Assembly (NCBI RefSeq): GCF_015831345.1
Contig: NZ_JADWYS010000001.1
Coordinates: 1,994,118-2,058,117, forward strand
Direction of reading: 5' to 3'
Length of the DNA stretch: 64,000 nucleotides
Source: Caenimonas aquaedulcis
Lineage (GTDB): Bacteria; Pseudomonadota; Gammaproteobacteria; Burkholderiales; Burkholderiaceae_C
Of the stretch, positions 27,132-36,029 are shown one piece after another (within the stretch, counting starts at the first letter, position 1; every line of letters starts with the position of its first letter). The notes under the pieces were generated by a model, which worked only from the letters and a program-made list of their open reading frames with translations, was not told the DNA's origin and searched no databases. A program made the translations under genes and the position numbers.

Positions 27132-28859
27132 ATGAGACTGCCCAACCTCCTCGGAACACGCAACGGACGCCTCGCGGCGTTCTTCCTCCTCTACGTGACC
27201 GAGGGCATTCCCCTGGGCTTCGCAGCCACCGCCGTCGCCACGCAGCTGCGCCGGCAGGGCATCGGCCCCGCGGAGATCGGGGCGTTCGTCGCTTCCTTCT
27301 ACCTGCCCTGGGCTTTCAAATGGGCGTTCGGCCCGTTCGTCGACGTGTTCCGTTCGCAGCGCTTCGGGCACCGGCGCGCCTGGATCATCGTGACGCAGAT
27401 CGTGATGGCCGCGACCATCCTCGCGCTCATCGCCGTGCCGCTGCCCGCGGGCCTGGGCATCTTCACCGCGATCCTGCTGGTGCACAACACCTTCGGCGCG
27501 ATCCAGGACGTGGCGATCGACTCGCTGGCCGTCAACACGTTGGGCGAGGACGAGCGGGGGCTCGCCAATGGCCTGATGTTCGCTGGCGCCTCGGTCGGCC
27601 AGGCGGTCGGCGGCAGCGGCGTGCTCTTCCTCATCGGCTACATGGGTTTCCAGTCGAGCTTCATCTTCGTCGCCGCCGCGATCACGGCCGTCACGGGTTT
27701 CGTGGTGCTGCCGATGAAGGAGACCGTGGTCGAAGCGCTGGCGCTGCCGGCCGGGGTCACGCGATGGCGCGCCGCGGCGACCGAGATGCGCATGTTCGCG
27801 GTGCAGTCCTTCCGCTCGTTCATGGGAACGCGTGGCGCCTTCTCCGGCGTGTTCTTCTCCCTCCTGCCGGCCGGCGCGATGTCGCTCGGCCTCGCGCTGC
27901 AATCGAACCTGGCGGTGGAACTGGGCATGGACGACGACGAGGTCGCGATGCTCAACCTCTGGTCGTCCATCATCTCGGCCGCCGCGATGGTGTTCGGCGG
28001 CTGGCTCTCGGACCGGTGGGGCCGCCGGCGCACGCTCGCCTTCTATCTCGCGGGCATGAGCCTGCCGGTGATCTACCTGCTGTGGGTGCTGCAGTCGCAC
28101 GGCTACGTGATGCCGCGCGCACCGGGTGGCGCGCCCATGCCCGAGCTGCTGCTGCCGCTGTGGATCGCGGTGATGGCCTATGCGGTGTTCCAGGGCCTCA
28201 TGTACGGCACTCGCTCGGCCATCATGATGGACGTGACGAACCCGCGCGTGGCGGCGACGCAGTTCACCGCGTACATGGCGATGATGAACCTCGCGATCTC
28301 CATCGCGGCGACTTGGCAGGGCGTCGCCGTCGAGGCCTGGGGCTACCCGGTCACACTGCTGGTGGACGCCATCACCGGCCCGCTGTGCATCCTGCTGCTG
28401 CCGTGGATGAAGCGCAGGTCGAGCGGCTTCACCGATGCCTTCGCGCACGTCCGCGCCCGCAACACCTCGGCCGTCCTCGGGGTCTGCTGCCTGCTCTGGC
28501 TGCTCTACTGGCCCAACCACGAGATGCTCGGCGCGGGCCAGCCGATCATGGGCACCTTCTTCACCCTGGTCTTCATTTCGTCCGCGCTGTTCCTGCTGGC
28601 CGGGCGCGAAGTGCTGGCCGGCGAGGCCGGGCCGTGGCGCCGCGCGGCGCTGTGGGCCGCGCCGCTGTTGCTCGCCATGCACGGGCGCTACCACCTGGAC
28701 AAGCTGAACGCCATGCCCACGCTTCACTCGGTGGCCGAGCTGCTGATGTACCTCGTGCCGCTCTTCGGCGGGCTGGTGCTCCTGGGTCTCTCGACACGCA
28801 ACTGGATCTCGACCGAACCGGCCGAGGAGGACGCCCCCGTCGCGGCCGCGAGCGCCTGA
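27132..28859 (+). CDS. MFS transporter, AmpG-like
   Basis: The protein has 575 aa with about 12-14 hydrophobic helices. Family cues are LLYVTEGIPLGFAATAVATQLRRQGIGPAEIG at the N-terminus, FKWAFGPFVD, the loop HRRAWIIVTQ, and GGWLSDRWGRRRT between halves. AmpG carries anhydro-muropeptides into the cytoplasm for cell-wall recycling; other members of this branch have different or unknown substrates. The start at 27132 begins the first helix directly; the frame is open upstream through the palindrome but that part lacks homology. Confidence 0.82.
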   Translation: MRLPNLLGTRNGRLAAFFLLYVTEGIPLGFAATAVATQLRRQGIGPAEIGAFVASFYLPWAFKWAFGPFVDVFRSQRFGHRRAWIIVTQIVMAATILALIAVPLPAGLGIFTAILLVHNTFGAIQDVAIDSLAVNTLGEDERGLANGLMFAGASVGQAVGGSGVLFLIGYMGFQSSFIFVAAAITAVTGFVVLPMKETVVEALALPAGVTRWRAAATEMRMFAVQSFRSFMGTRGAFSGVFFSLLPAGAMSLGLALQSNLAVELGMDDDEVAMLNLWSSIISAAAMVFGGWLSDRWGRRRTLAFYLAGMSLPVIYLLWVLQSHGYVMPRAPGGAPMPELLLPLWIAVMAYAVFQGLMYGTRSAIMMDVTNPRVAATQFTAYMAMMNLAISIAATWQGVAVEAWGYPVTLLVDAITGPLCILLLPWMKRRSSGFTDAFAHVRARNTSAVLGVCCLLWLLYWPNHEMLGAGQPIMGTFFTLVFISSALFLLAGREVLAGEAGPWRRAALWAAPLLLAMHGRYHLDKLNAMPTLHSVAELLMYLVPLFGGLVLLGLSTRNWISTEPAEEDAPVAAASA

Positions 28860-28860
28860 G

Positions 28861-29280
28861 ATGACCAGGGAAGTCACCTACACCCTGCAGGTCGAATTCG
28901 GCGACTGCGACCCCGCGCGGATCGTGTGGTTCCCGAACTTCTTCCGGTGGATCGACGCGGCCTCGCGGCACTTCTTCGTCCAGTGCGGCGTGCCGCCCTG
29001 GCACGAGCTGGAAAAGACGCACGGCATCATCGGCACCCCCCTGGTCGACACGCACGCGAAGTTCGTCAAGACGGCGAGCTACGGCGACACCCTGCACATC
29101 CATACCTCCATCGCGCAATGGCGCGGCAAGAGCTTCGTCCAGCGCTACCGCGTCACCCGCGGGGCCGAGCTGATCATGGAATGCGAAGAAATCCGTATTT
29201 TCGCGGCCCGGCGTGACGGCGACGCAACGGGCATCCGGGCCGTGGAAGCCCCGGCGGACATCCGTGCGCTCTGCGCCTGA
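28861..29280 (+). CDS. Acyl-CoA thioesterase, 4-hydroxybenzoyl-CoA thioesterase type
   Basis: This is a 139-aa hotdog-fold protein. The motif EFGDCDPARIVWFPNFFRWID contains the conserved catalytic aspartate (Asp17) of 4HBT-type thioesterases. The later KFVKTASYGDTLHIHTSI matches the family's second block. Its start lies 1 bp after the MFS stop, indicating cotranscription. The acyl-CoA substrate is not determinable; no 4-chlorobenzoate genes are nearby. Confidence 0.88.
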   Translation: MTREVTYTLQVEFGDCDPARIVWFPNFFRWIDAASRHFFVQCGVPPWHELEKTHGIIGTPLVDTHAKFVKTASYGDTLHIHTSIAQWRGKSFVQRYRVTRGAELIMECEEIRIFAARRDGDATGIRAVEAPADIRALCA

Positions 29281-29363
29281 CGCCCGCCAAAAAAACGACA
29301 GGGCGGCTTGCGCCGCGCAAGGCTCATCCCGATAATCCTTTCAGCTTTACCGGAGGTTTTGCC

Positions 29364-29990
29364 ATGACTGCTCGTGTGATCTGTATTTCGCGTGCCATGC
29401 TGACCAATGCGGACGTCATCGCCCAGGGCGTTGCGGAAGGCCTCGGCTACCGCATCGTCGACGAGGAGATCGTCGCCCGCGCGGCCCAGCGGCGAAACCT
29501 CTCCCCCGCCGAAGTCGCCAACGCCGAACGGCGAAAGTCCCTGCTCGCGAGCCTGGTCGAGGAAATCGGCGACAGCAGCACGGACGTCATCAAGTTCATC
29601 ACCAACCCCAAGGAAGCCGGCGCCCACGACGACGTGCGGCACCTGATCCGCGACGCGATCATGGAAACCGCCGACGAGGGCAACGTCGTGATCGTCGCCC
29701 ATGCGGCCTCCTACGCGCTGGCGCGCCGTCCCGACGTGCTGCGCGTGCTGATCACCGGCTCCGAGTTCGGCCGCGCCAACAAGTGGCTGCCCAAGAGCGG
29801 CGGCAAGAGCCCGCGCGAGGCGCAGGAGATCATCCGGGAGAGCGACGCGGCACGCGCCAATTACCTCAAGCGCTTCTACGACGTGAAGAACGAGTCGCCG
29901 CAGGACTACGACATCACGGTGTCGATCGACTCCCTGTCCGAGCCGGGCGCGACCCAGCTGATCCTGGCCGCCGCCAAGGCGATCCAGTAA
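29364..29990 (+). CDS. Cytidylate-kinase-like protein with degenerate P-loop
   Basis: The product is 208 aa with GGAGG before the start. The N-terminus aligns with cytidylate-kinase-like proteins (VICISR...VAEGLGYRIVDEEIVARAAQRR), but the usual glycine-rich nucleotide loop after ISR is replaced by AMLTNADVIA, with no GxGK pattern. The C-terminal part (YLKRFYDVKNESPQDYDITVSID) fits the family. It may have lost kinase activity and become a binding or regulatory protein. It is followed by the convergent glycerate kinase gene. Confidence 0.75.
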   Translation: MTARVICISRAMLTNADVIAQGVAEGLGYRIVDEEIVARAAQRRNLSPAEVANAERRKSLLASLVEEIGDSSTDVIKFITNPKEAGAHDDVRHLIRDAIMETADEGNVVIVAHAASYALARRPDVLRVLITGSEFGRANKWLPKSGGKSPREAQEIIRESDAARANYLKRFYDVKNESPQDYDITVSIDSLSEPGATQLILAAAKAIQ

Positions 29991-30002
29991 GGTCCCCTTC
30001 GC

Positions 30003-31319
30003 TCACAGCACCAGGATCGCGCGGAAGTCGTTCACGTTGGTGTTCGTGGGTCCGGTGGTCACCAGGTCGCCCAAGGCGCTGAAGTAGCCGTACGCGTCGT
30101 TGCGCGACAGGTAAGCGTCGACCTTCATGCCGTGCGCCAGGGCGCGCCGCAGCGTGTCGGGCGAGACCACCGCCCCGGCGTTGTCCTCCACGCCATCGAT
30201 CCCGTCCGTATCCGCCGCCAGCGCCCAGACGCCGGCCCGCCCCTGCAGCGCCTGCGCCAGGCCCAGGCAGAACTCGCCGGCGCGGCCGCCGCGACCCCGC
30301 GGCGTGCCTTCGGGCTGCTTCCTGATCGTGACGGTGGTCTCCCCGCCCGACAGGATGACGCAGGGCTTCGCGAACGGCTGGCCGCGATGCGCGACCGCAC
30401 GTGCCAGCGCCGCATGGACCTTGCCGACCTCGCGCGACTCGCCTTCGATTTCGTCGCTCAGGATGTAGGCCTGCAGCCCTGCGGCGCGCGCCTCCTGCGC
30501 CGCCGCCTCGAGCGATTGCTGCGGTGTCGCGATGAGATGCACGGCGTGCCCCTCGAACAACGCGTCGCCGGGCTTGGGGGTTTCCAGCGCGCCCTGCTCC
30601 AGCAGGCTCATGATCGCGCCGGGAACGTCGATGCCGTAGCGCTGCAGGATCGCGATGGCGTCGGCGCAGCTCGTGGCATCGGGCACCGTCGGGCCGGAGG
30701 CGATGATGGACGGATCGTCCCCCGGCACATCGCTGATGGTGAGCGTGACGACCTTCGCGGGCGCGCACGCCGCCGCCAGCCGCCCGCCCTTGATGCGCGA
30801 CAGGTGCTTGCGCACGCAGTTCATCTCCGAGATGTTCGCGCCCGAATCGAGCAACTGCTTGTTGATGCGCTGCTTGTCCTGCAGCGTGAGCCCCTCGGCG
30901 GGCAGCGTCAGCAGCGAGGAGCCGCCGCCGGAGATCAGGCACAGCACCAGGTCATCCGCGGTCAGCCCGTGCGCCATTGCGAGGATGCGTTGCGCGGCCT
31001 GCAAGCCGGCATCGTCCGGCACCGGGTGCGCGGCCTCGACGATCTCGATGCGGGGCTTCACCCCTTCCGGGCGCGGCGGCACGTGGTGGTAGCGCGTGAC
31101 GACCAGCCCTTCGAGCGGCGCGTCCGCGGGCCAGAGCGCTTCGACTGCATGCGCCATCGACGCCCCCGCCTTGCCCGCGCCCAGCACGATGGTGCGTCCC
31201 TTGGGCGGCTGGGGCAGGAAGGCGCCCGTGTTGTGCAGCGGCAGCGCGCGCCGCACGGCGGCGTGGTACAGGTGTTCGAGGAAGCGTCGCGGGTCGGCGG
31301 CGGGATTCGGCGCGGTCAT
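30003..31319 (-). CDS. Glycerate 2-kinase (MOFRL family)
   Basis: The enzyme has 438 aa from ATG 31319 with a strong AGGAG ribosome-binding site. Features include VLGAGKAGASMA, LCLISGGGSSLLTLPAEGL, NCVRKHLSRIKGGRLA, TISDVPGDDPSIIASGPTVPD and the C-terminal MOFRL domain (LSGGETTVTIR... ALAADTDGIDG). It phosphorylates D-glycerate to 2-phosphoglycerate. Homologues were once annotated as hydroxypyruvate reductase (TtuD). No tartronate-semialdehyde genes lie next to it, so its source of glycerate is unclear. Confidence 0.92.
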   Translation of the reverse strand: MTAPNPAADPRRFLEHLYHAAVRRALPLHNTGAFLPQPPKGRTIVLGAGKAGASMAHAVEALWPADAPLEGLVVTRYHHVPPRPEGVKPRIEIVEAAHPVPDDAGLQAAQRILAMAHGLTADDLVLCLISGGGSSLLTLPAEGLTLQDKQRINKQLLDSGANISEMNCVRKHLSRIKGGRLAAACAPAKVVTLTISDVPGDDPSIIASGPTVPDATSCADAIAILQRYGIDVPGAIMSLLEQGALETPKPGDALFEGHAVHLIATPQQSLEAAAQEARAAGLQAYILSDEIEGESREVGKVHAALARAVAHRGQPFAKPCVILSGGETTVTIRKQPEGTPRGRGGRAGEFCLGLAQALQGRAGVWALAADTDGIDGVEDNAGAVVSPDTLRRALAHGMKVDAYLSRNDAYGYFSALGDLVTTGPTNTNVNDFRAILVL

Positions 31320-31399
31320 GGTGGTCTCCTGCCGGGATTGTGACGCCGTAACCGGGCGGTAACTCACGGGCGGGGGCCGCGGGACGCAGCGGTCGCCGT

Positions 31400-31424
31400 G
31401 ATAGCCAACATGGCTATACTGTAC
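31400..31424 (+). promoter_or_regulatory. Operator/promoter region of the Phd/PIN module
   Basis: The dyad ATAGCC-AACAT-GGCTAT (31400-31416) overlaps TATACT (31414-31419), a 5/6 match to the -10 element, and is followed by the palindrome TGTACA (31419-31424). No good -35 is visible. Autorepression by the antitoxin is the likely use. The AT-rich patch contrasts with its surroundings. Confidence 0.55.
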
Positions 31425-31450
31425 ATATTAGCTACTTTTGGGAAGTACCC

Positions 31451-31729
31451 ATGATCAAGGTCAGCTCGGTGGAGGCGCAGAACAGTTTCGGCAAGCTGCT
31501 CGATACAGCCCAGAGAGAGCCCGTGGTCGTCACGCGCCACGGCCGTCCCGCCGCCTTCATCGTGTCCCCGCGGGACATGGACGAATTGATGGATGCGCGC
31601 CAAAAGCGCAGCAGGATCGTCGCGGAGTTCGACGCCTTCACGCGGCGGACCGAAAAGCTGCTGTCGCCGGAAGCCCGCCAGCTCACCGAGAAGGACATCG
31701 TCCAGCTCGTGAAGGAAAGCCGGCGGTAA
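31451..31729 (+). CDS. Phd/YefM-family antitoxin
   Basis: The product is 92 aa with a GGGAAG ribosome-binding site. The N-terminal domain matches Phd/YefM DNA-binding antitoxins: SSVEAQNSFGKLLDTAQREPVVVTRHGRPAAFIVSP. The C-terminal half (about 50-92) is charged and helical, as expected for toxin neutralisation. The PIN toxin gene starts 3 bp downstream. Confidence 0.88.
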   Translation: MIKVSSVEAQNSFGKLLDTAQREPVVVTRHGRPAAFIVSPRDMDELMDARQKRSRIVAEFDAFTRRTEKLLSPEARQLTEKDIVQLVKESRR

Positions 31730-31732
31730 GCG

Positions 31733-32167
31733 GTGCTGCGCGTCGTCTTCGATACGAGCAGTATCGTGGGCGCGGTGCTGTTGGCCCGCTCGATCCCCAA
31801 CCAGGCGTACCGCCGTGCGCTCTCCTTGGCGCGACTGTGCGCATCCGCGGAAACGCTGGATGAACTCCAGGACGTGCTGCGCCGGCCGAAGTTCGACCGC
31901 TACCTTCCGATCGCCTCGCGCAGGGAATTCTTCGACTCCCTGGTGCGGGTCGTGGAAATCCACGACGTCCCGCAAGCCGTGACCCGGGCGCTCAGGCCCC
32001 GCTCGCGTGACCCGGCGGACGACAAGTTCCTCGCCCTTGCTGTGTCCTGCGATGCCGACATCATCGTCAGCAGCGACGAGGACCTGCTTTGCCTCGACCC
32101 CTGGCACCGGGTGCGAATCATGACGCCCGCCGGATTCATCGGGTCATCGGCGTCTGTATTCACCTGA
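31733..32167 (+). CDS. PIN-domain toxin (putative ribonuclease)
   Basis: The protein has 144 aa and uses a GTG start at 31733. PIN-domain acidic residues are present: Asp7 in VVFDTSSIVGAVL, a glutamate in SAETLDELQDVL, and the DPADDKFLALAVSCDADIIVSSDEDLL block. PIN toxins cleave RNA with Mg2+ or Mn2+. It belongs to the COG1569-like group of PIN proteins and forms a type II module with the Phd antitoxin. Confidence 0.88.
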   Translation: MLRVVFDTSSIVGAVLLARSIPNQAYRRALSLARLCASAETLDELQDVLRRPKFDRYLPIASRREFFDSLVRVVEIHDVPQAVTRALRPRSRDPADDKFLALAVSCDADIIVSSDEDLLCLDPWHRVRIMTPAGFIGSSASVFT

Positions 32168-32229
32168 CACCGCCGGGAGAACCGCGGCCGCCGCTGGACG
32201 ACGCCCCGCCGCCCCGCTAAAGTGCCCCG

Positions 32230-32817
32230 ATGGAACAGCGCACCCACTCATTCGCCCCTGTCGACCGCCGCGTCGACGCGATCCAGGCGGCTTTCGAAGC
32301 GCGGGGGATGCCGGCCATCCGCGGCGTGGAAGAGCTCTCGCACCTGGCCACCGAGGAATGGGTGCCGCGCAACGGCGCGCGCGTGGTCGCGCGTGCCTGG
32401 ACGGACCCGGCGTTCCGCGCGCGCCTGCTGGCGAACGGACGCGCCGCCGTGACCGAACTCGGCCTGTCGATGCCGCCGCACCACCGGCATTTCGTCGTGC
32501 TCGAAAACTCACCGGACGTCCATCACGTCATCTGCTGCACGCTGTGCTCCTGCACCGCCTTCACCATCATCGGCCTGCCGCCGGATTGGTACAAGGATCT
32601 CGAATACCGCGCGCGCGTCGTGCGCGAGTCGCGCACCGTGCTGCGCGAGATGGGCCTGGACCTGCCGCCCGAGGTGCAGATCCGCGTGTGGGACACCACG
32701 GCGGACACCCGCTACATGGTGCTGCCCGAGCGGCCCGAGGGCACCGGAGGCTGGAGCGAAGAGCGGCTGGCGGACCTCGTCACGCGCGACGGCCTCATCG
32801 GCGTGGCGCGGCTCTGA
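32230..32817 (+). CDS. nthA: Nitrile hydratase alpha subunit, cobalt type
   Basis: The protein has 195 aa. The metal-binding claw motif is C103-T-L-C106-S-C108. Thr at the second position is typical of non-corrin cobalt enzymes; iron enzymes have Ser. Surrounding residues (CTAFTIIGLPPDWYKDLEYRARVVRESRTVLREMGL) match the alpha family. It hydrates nitriles to amides. Thiocyanate hydrolase gamma has the same claw, but the beta gene next door favours nitrile hydratase. No activator or cobalt chaperone gene follows. Confidence 0.9.
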   Translation: MEQRTHSFAPVDRRVDAIQAAFEARGMPAIRGVEELSHLATEEWVPRNGARVVARAWTDPAFRARLLANGRAAVTELGLSMPPHHRHFVVLENSPDVHHVICCTLCSCTAFTIIGLPPDWYKDLEYRARVVRESRTVLREMGLDLPPEVQIRVWDTTADTRYMVLPERPEGTGGWSEERLADLVTRDGLIGVARL

Positions 32818-32827
32818 AGGACACCCC

Positions 32828-33445
32828 ATGGACGGCATCCACGACCTCGGCGGCCGGCAAGGCTTCGGCACCGTGCGCTACACCCTCGATGCGCCCGCTT
32901 TCCACGCCAGGTGGGAAGTGCGCGCCAACGCGCTCTATGCCTTCGCGGTGCGGCAGGGCATCTTCAACATGGACGAGTACCGCCACGCCATCGAGCGGAT
33001 GGAGCCGCGCCACTACCTGGCGGCGAGCTACTACGAGCGTTCGCTCACCAGCCTCGCGAGCCTGTGCGTCGAAAAAGGCGTGATGACGCGCGGGGAACTG
33101 GAAGAACGCGCGGGCGGGCCGGTGCCGCTCGCGATGCCCAGCCGCCCCGGCCGGGCGAATGCGGCTTCGCGCGAACGCTTCCGGCCCGGCGACCGCGTGC
33201 GCGTGCGAGAAGACCACGTGCCCGGCCACTCGCGCATGCCGGGCTACATCCGCGGGAAGGAGGGTGTGGTCGTCGGCGAGTCGCCGGCCTATCCCTTCCC
33301 CGATGCGCATGCGCACGGCGTGCCATCCGAGGACGAGCCGACCTACGACGTGCGCTTCCGCAGCGAAGACCTCTGGCCGGGCGGCGCCGATTCCGCGCTG
33401 GTGCACGCCGCGGTGTTCCAGAGCTACCTCGAACGCGCAGGCTGA
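32828..33445 (+). CDS. nthB: Nitrile hydratase beta subunit
   Basis: The protein has 205 aa and starts MDGIHDLGGRQGFG, the hallmark N-terminus of the beta subunit. The C-terminal SH3-like barrel is present (FRPGDRVRVREDHVPGHSRMPGYIRGKEGVV... YDVRFRSEDLWPGGA). It lies 10 bp after nthA in the classical alpha-beta order for an iron-type or some cobalt-type operons; many cobalt-type enzymes have beta first. Its C-terminus lies 7 bp from the convergent GH2 gene. Confidence 0.9.
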   Translation: MDGIHDLGGRQGFGTVRYTLDAPAFHARWEVRANALYAFAVRQGIFNMDEYRHAIERMEPRHYLAASYYERSLTSLASLCVEKGVMTRGELEERAGGPVPLAMPSRPGRANAASRERFRPGDRVRVREDHVPGHSRMPGYIRGKEGVVVGESPAYPFPDAHAHGVPSEDEPTYDVRFRSEDLWPGGADSALVHAAVFQSYLERAG

Positions 33446-33452
33446 GCGCGGC

Positions 33453-35954
33453 CTAGCGCCTCGGCTGGACGGGCGCCGCCGCGTTGAGCGCGTGCACGAT
33501 GCAATGCAGGGGTGCATCGGCCGCGCTGCGCAGCACCACGGCAAGTTCCTCGCCGGGCGCGACGTGCACCCACTCGCGATCCGCGCGGAAGGCGCCTGCC
33601 TCGAAGTGCACGCCGAGCGCGATCCTCTGCGCGGTCACGACGACTTCCGCGGTGCGCGCGTCGAGCACCCGCACCGTCGCCGCCAGGCCGGGGTCCTGCG
33701 CGAGCAGCGGCGCCACCCCCGCGGGAAAGTGCAGCGCCCGTGCGATGGGGACGCCCTGCGCGTCGTGCAGGCTCGCCGCCACCACGTCGCACGGCGGCGG
33801 GCCGAACCGGTAGGCGTAGCTCAGGTCGATGAAGTGATCGAGCATCTCCAGCAGCGGCACGCTCAGGGCACCGCGCGGCGGCAAGGAGAGCTCCCTGCGG
33901 CCCTGCGCGACCGCGACGTGGCCGTGCTGCCAGGCCTGCACGGAGAGCACCGCGTCGAGCGCTTGCGGGCGGTCGTTGATCGCGTGCGCGCAGAGGCCGT
34001 TGCCGCCCTCGTCGGTGAGCAGCACGGTGCGCGGCTGCAGCACACGCTCGAGCGCATGCCAGCAGGGCTTCGGTGCACCGCGTTCGTCCAGCACGCCCCA
34101 GCCCGCGCCGGCCCACAGGTCCCGCAGCATCAGGACCAGCGCACCGCCGCACGGCGACGCCGGTCGCCGCCACTCCGAGTAGGCGGCCGCCATCACCTCC
34201 CCCGTCACCCAGCGGCTCAGCGCAAGGTAGCGCGCGGGGTCGGTGGACCGCAGGCGCACGGGATCGACGCCGGCCAGCTCCCGCAGGTAGTGATCGCGCA
34301 CGTCCTCGAAATCCCACCCCGCGCCGAGGTCGCGCGGCACGCGCGCCTTCCATTGCGGGTGATGCATGCGCACCCCCAGGCCGCCCGGCATGCGCGCGAT
34401 CGCGTCGTCACCGGGGACGTTCGAGAACGCCAGGCTCTCCGTGGCGAAGCGCAGGCCCGAGCGCCTGGCGTCGTCCAGCGGCCGCAGGTACGCACCGACG
34501 CCGTAATAGGAGGTGGTGCCCGCGTCGGCCTGGAACGGCACCGCGCCGCCGTGCGCGCTGGACGGCCAGTAGGGCACGCCGGGCGCATGCCGCGCGCACG
34601 CCGCCGGCAGGATCCCGTCGAACAGCGGCGAGCGCCATTGCTCGCGCAGGGCTCCCCACATGGCCGCCTGCTGCTCCACCTCGCTGTTGCCGCACAGGAC
34701 GGCCAGGCACGCGCGCCAGCCCCAGCGCCGCAGTTGCTGCTGCGCCTCGCGCTCTACCGACCCCGCGAAGGCCGCGTCCTGCGCGGGATAGTCCATGCTC
34801 GCGAACATGAAGTCCTGCCACACCAGCACGCCCTGCTCGTCGCACGCGTCGTAGAAGGCGTCCTCCTCGTAGACCGTGATGCCCGCGACGCGCAGCATGT
34901 TCATGCCGGCTGCGCGAAGCTGCGAGACCGCCGCCGCGTAGTCCCCGGCGGGGGCGCGCAGGCTCACCGCGTCCAGCGGCGTCCACACCGCGCCGCGGCA
35001 GAACACCGCGACCCCGTTGACCCGCAGCTCGAAGCCCTCCTCGCCTGTATCGATCGCGACCGTCCGGAAGCCGATGCGGCGCTTCACCAGCGTGACGCCC
35101 TTCGCATCGGCGAGCGTGGCGGTGTAGAGCGCGGGTTCGCCATGCGTGTGCGGCCACCACGGCCTGGCGCCCGGCACGCGAAGCTGCGTGGACAGCGTTG
35201 CGTCTCCTGCGGCCTCCATCGCGGCAGACACCGTCATGCCGTGGCCCTCCACCGTGAAGGTCAGCGGGAGGGCGAACACTCCGTCGTTGCCCAGGTCGCA
35301 CCGGACGGTGCCGTCCGATCCGTCCCACGCAACTTCCAAGCTGCAGCGCGCGAGCGCGGCCGCGTCACGCGGCAGCAGCCAGATGTCGCGCCATGGGCCG
35401 ACCGCAGGCGCGGGCGGCGACCAGCCCGGGGTGCGGCCCAGCAGTGTGGCGCGCAGCCAGCGCAATTGCTGGGCCTGCAGCATGGGCACGCGCCAGCGGG
35501 GGCGCGGACGCCTGCGGGTCAGCTGAGGCCCGAGGGCGTCGAAGCAAAGCATCAATTCGTTCACGCCTTCGCGCAGCACAGGGCCCACCTCGAAGTCCGA
35601 GGCCGCGAACATGTTGTCGCTCTGCCCGAGCGCCTCACCGTTCAGCCAGATGCGCGCGAATGTGGCGAGTCCGTCGAACCTCAGCACGGTCGATTCCCCC
35701 GCCGCGCCAGTGTGGTGGAACACCAACCGGTACCAATAAGTCCTGTCGTCGAAGGCGGCCGGCGCATCGTCCACGCTCCACTCCCCGCGCTCGCGCAATG
35801 CCGCGGCGACGGGGAGCGCGCGTGGCATTTCGCGCCACGCCGCGTCGCCGGCAGCAGGCGCCGAGGCAGCTTCCCCTTCGCAAAATGCCCAGCCCGCCTC
35901 GTCGCTGAGTCTGCGGACGCGTGCGTCGGATGCCGTGAAAGCGGAAAGGCTCAA
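33453..35954 (-). CDS. Glycoside hydrolase family 2 protein, beta-mannosidase-like
   Basis: The product is about 833 aa. An N-terminal jelly-roll sugar-binding domain (YWYRLVFHHTGAAGESTVLRFDGLATFARIWLNGEALG) is followed by an Ig-like domain and a TIM barrel. The barrel has LRAAGMNMLRVAGITVYEEDAFYDACDEQGVLVWQDFMFASMDYP and LCGNSEVEQQAAMWG, where NSE matches the acid/base position. This fits GH2 beta-mannosidase-like enzymes. No in-frame ATG lies near the start of homology; a TTG at 35954, preceded at good distance by AGGAAG, is the best start. It diverges from DUF1839. Confidence 0.82.
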   Translation of the reverse strand: MSLSAFTASDARVRRLSDEAGWAFCEGEAASAPAAGDAAWREMPRALPVAAALRERGEWSVDDAPAAFDDRTYWYRLVFHHTGAAGESTVLRFDGLATFARIWLNGEALGQSDNMFAASDFEVGPVLREGVNELMLCFDALGPQLTRRRPRPRWRVPMLQAQQLRWLRATLLGRTPGWSPPAPAVGPWRDIWLLPRDAAALARCSLEVAWDGSDGTVRCDLGNDGVFALPLTFTVEGHGMTVSAAMEAAGDATLSTQLRVPGARPWWPHTHGEPALYTATLADAKGVTLVKRRIGFRTVAIDTGEEGFELRVNGVAVFCRGAVWTPLDAVSLRAPAGDYAAAVSQLRAAGMNMLRVAGITVYEEDAFYDACDEQGVLVWQDFMFASMDYPAQDAAFAGSVEREAQQQLRRWGWRACLAVLCGNSEVEQQAAMWGALREQWRSPLFDGILPAACARHAPGVPYWPSSAHGGAVPFQADAGTTSYYGVGAYLRPLDDARRSGLRFATESLAFSNVPGDDAIARMPGGLGVRMHHPQWKARVPRDLGAGWDFEDVRDHYLRELAGVDPVRLRSTDPARYLALSRWVTGEVMAAAYSEWRRPASPCGGALVLMLRDLWAGAGWGVLDERGAPKPCWHALERVLQPRTVLLTDEGGNGLCAHAINDRPQALDAVLSVQAWQHGHVAVAQGRRELSLPPRGALSVPLLEMLDHFIDLSYAYRFGPPPCDVVAASLHDAQGVPIARALHFPAGVAPLLAQDPGLAATVRVLDARTAEVVVTAQRIALGVHFEAGAFRADREWVHVAPGEELAVVLRSAADAPLHCIVHALNAAAPVQPRR

Positions 35955-36029
35955 GGGGCTGCTTCCTACAAATCGGGGACACGGGGAGTTCCCAGAATAG
36001 GCGCAACACTTGAACCTGAACGTAAGACG

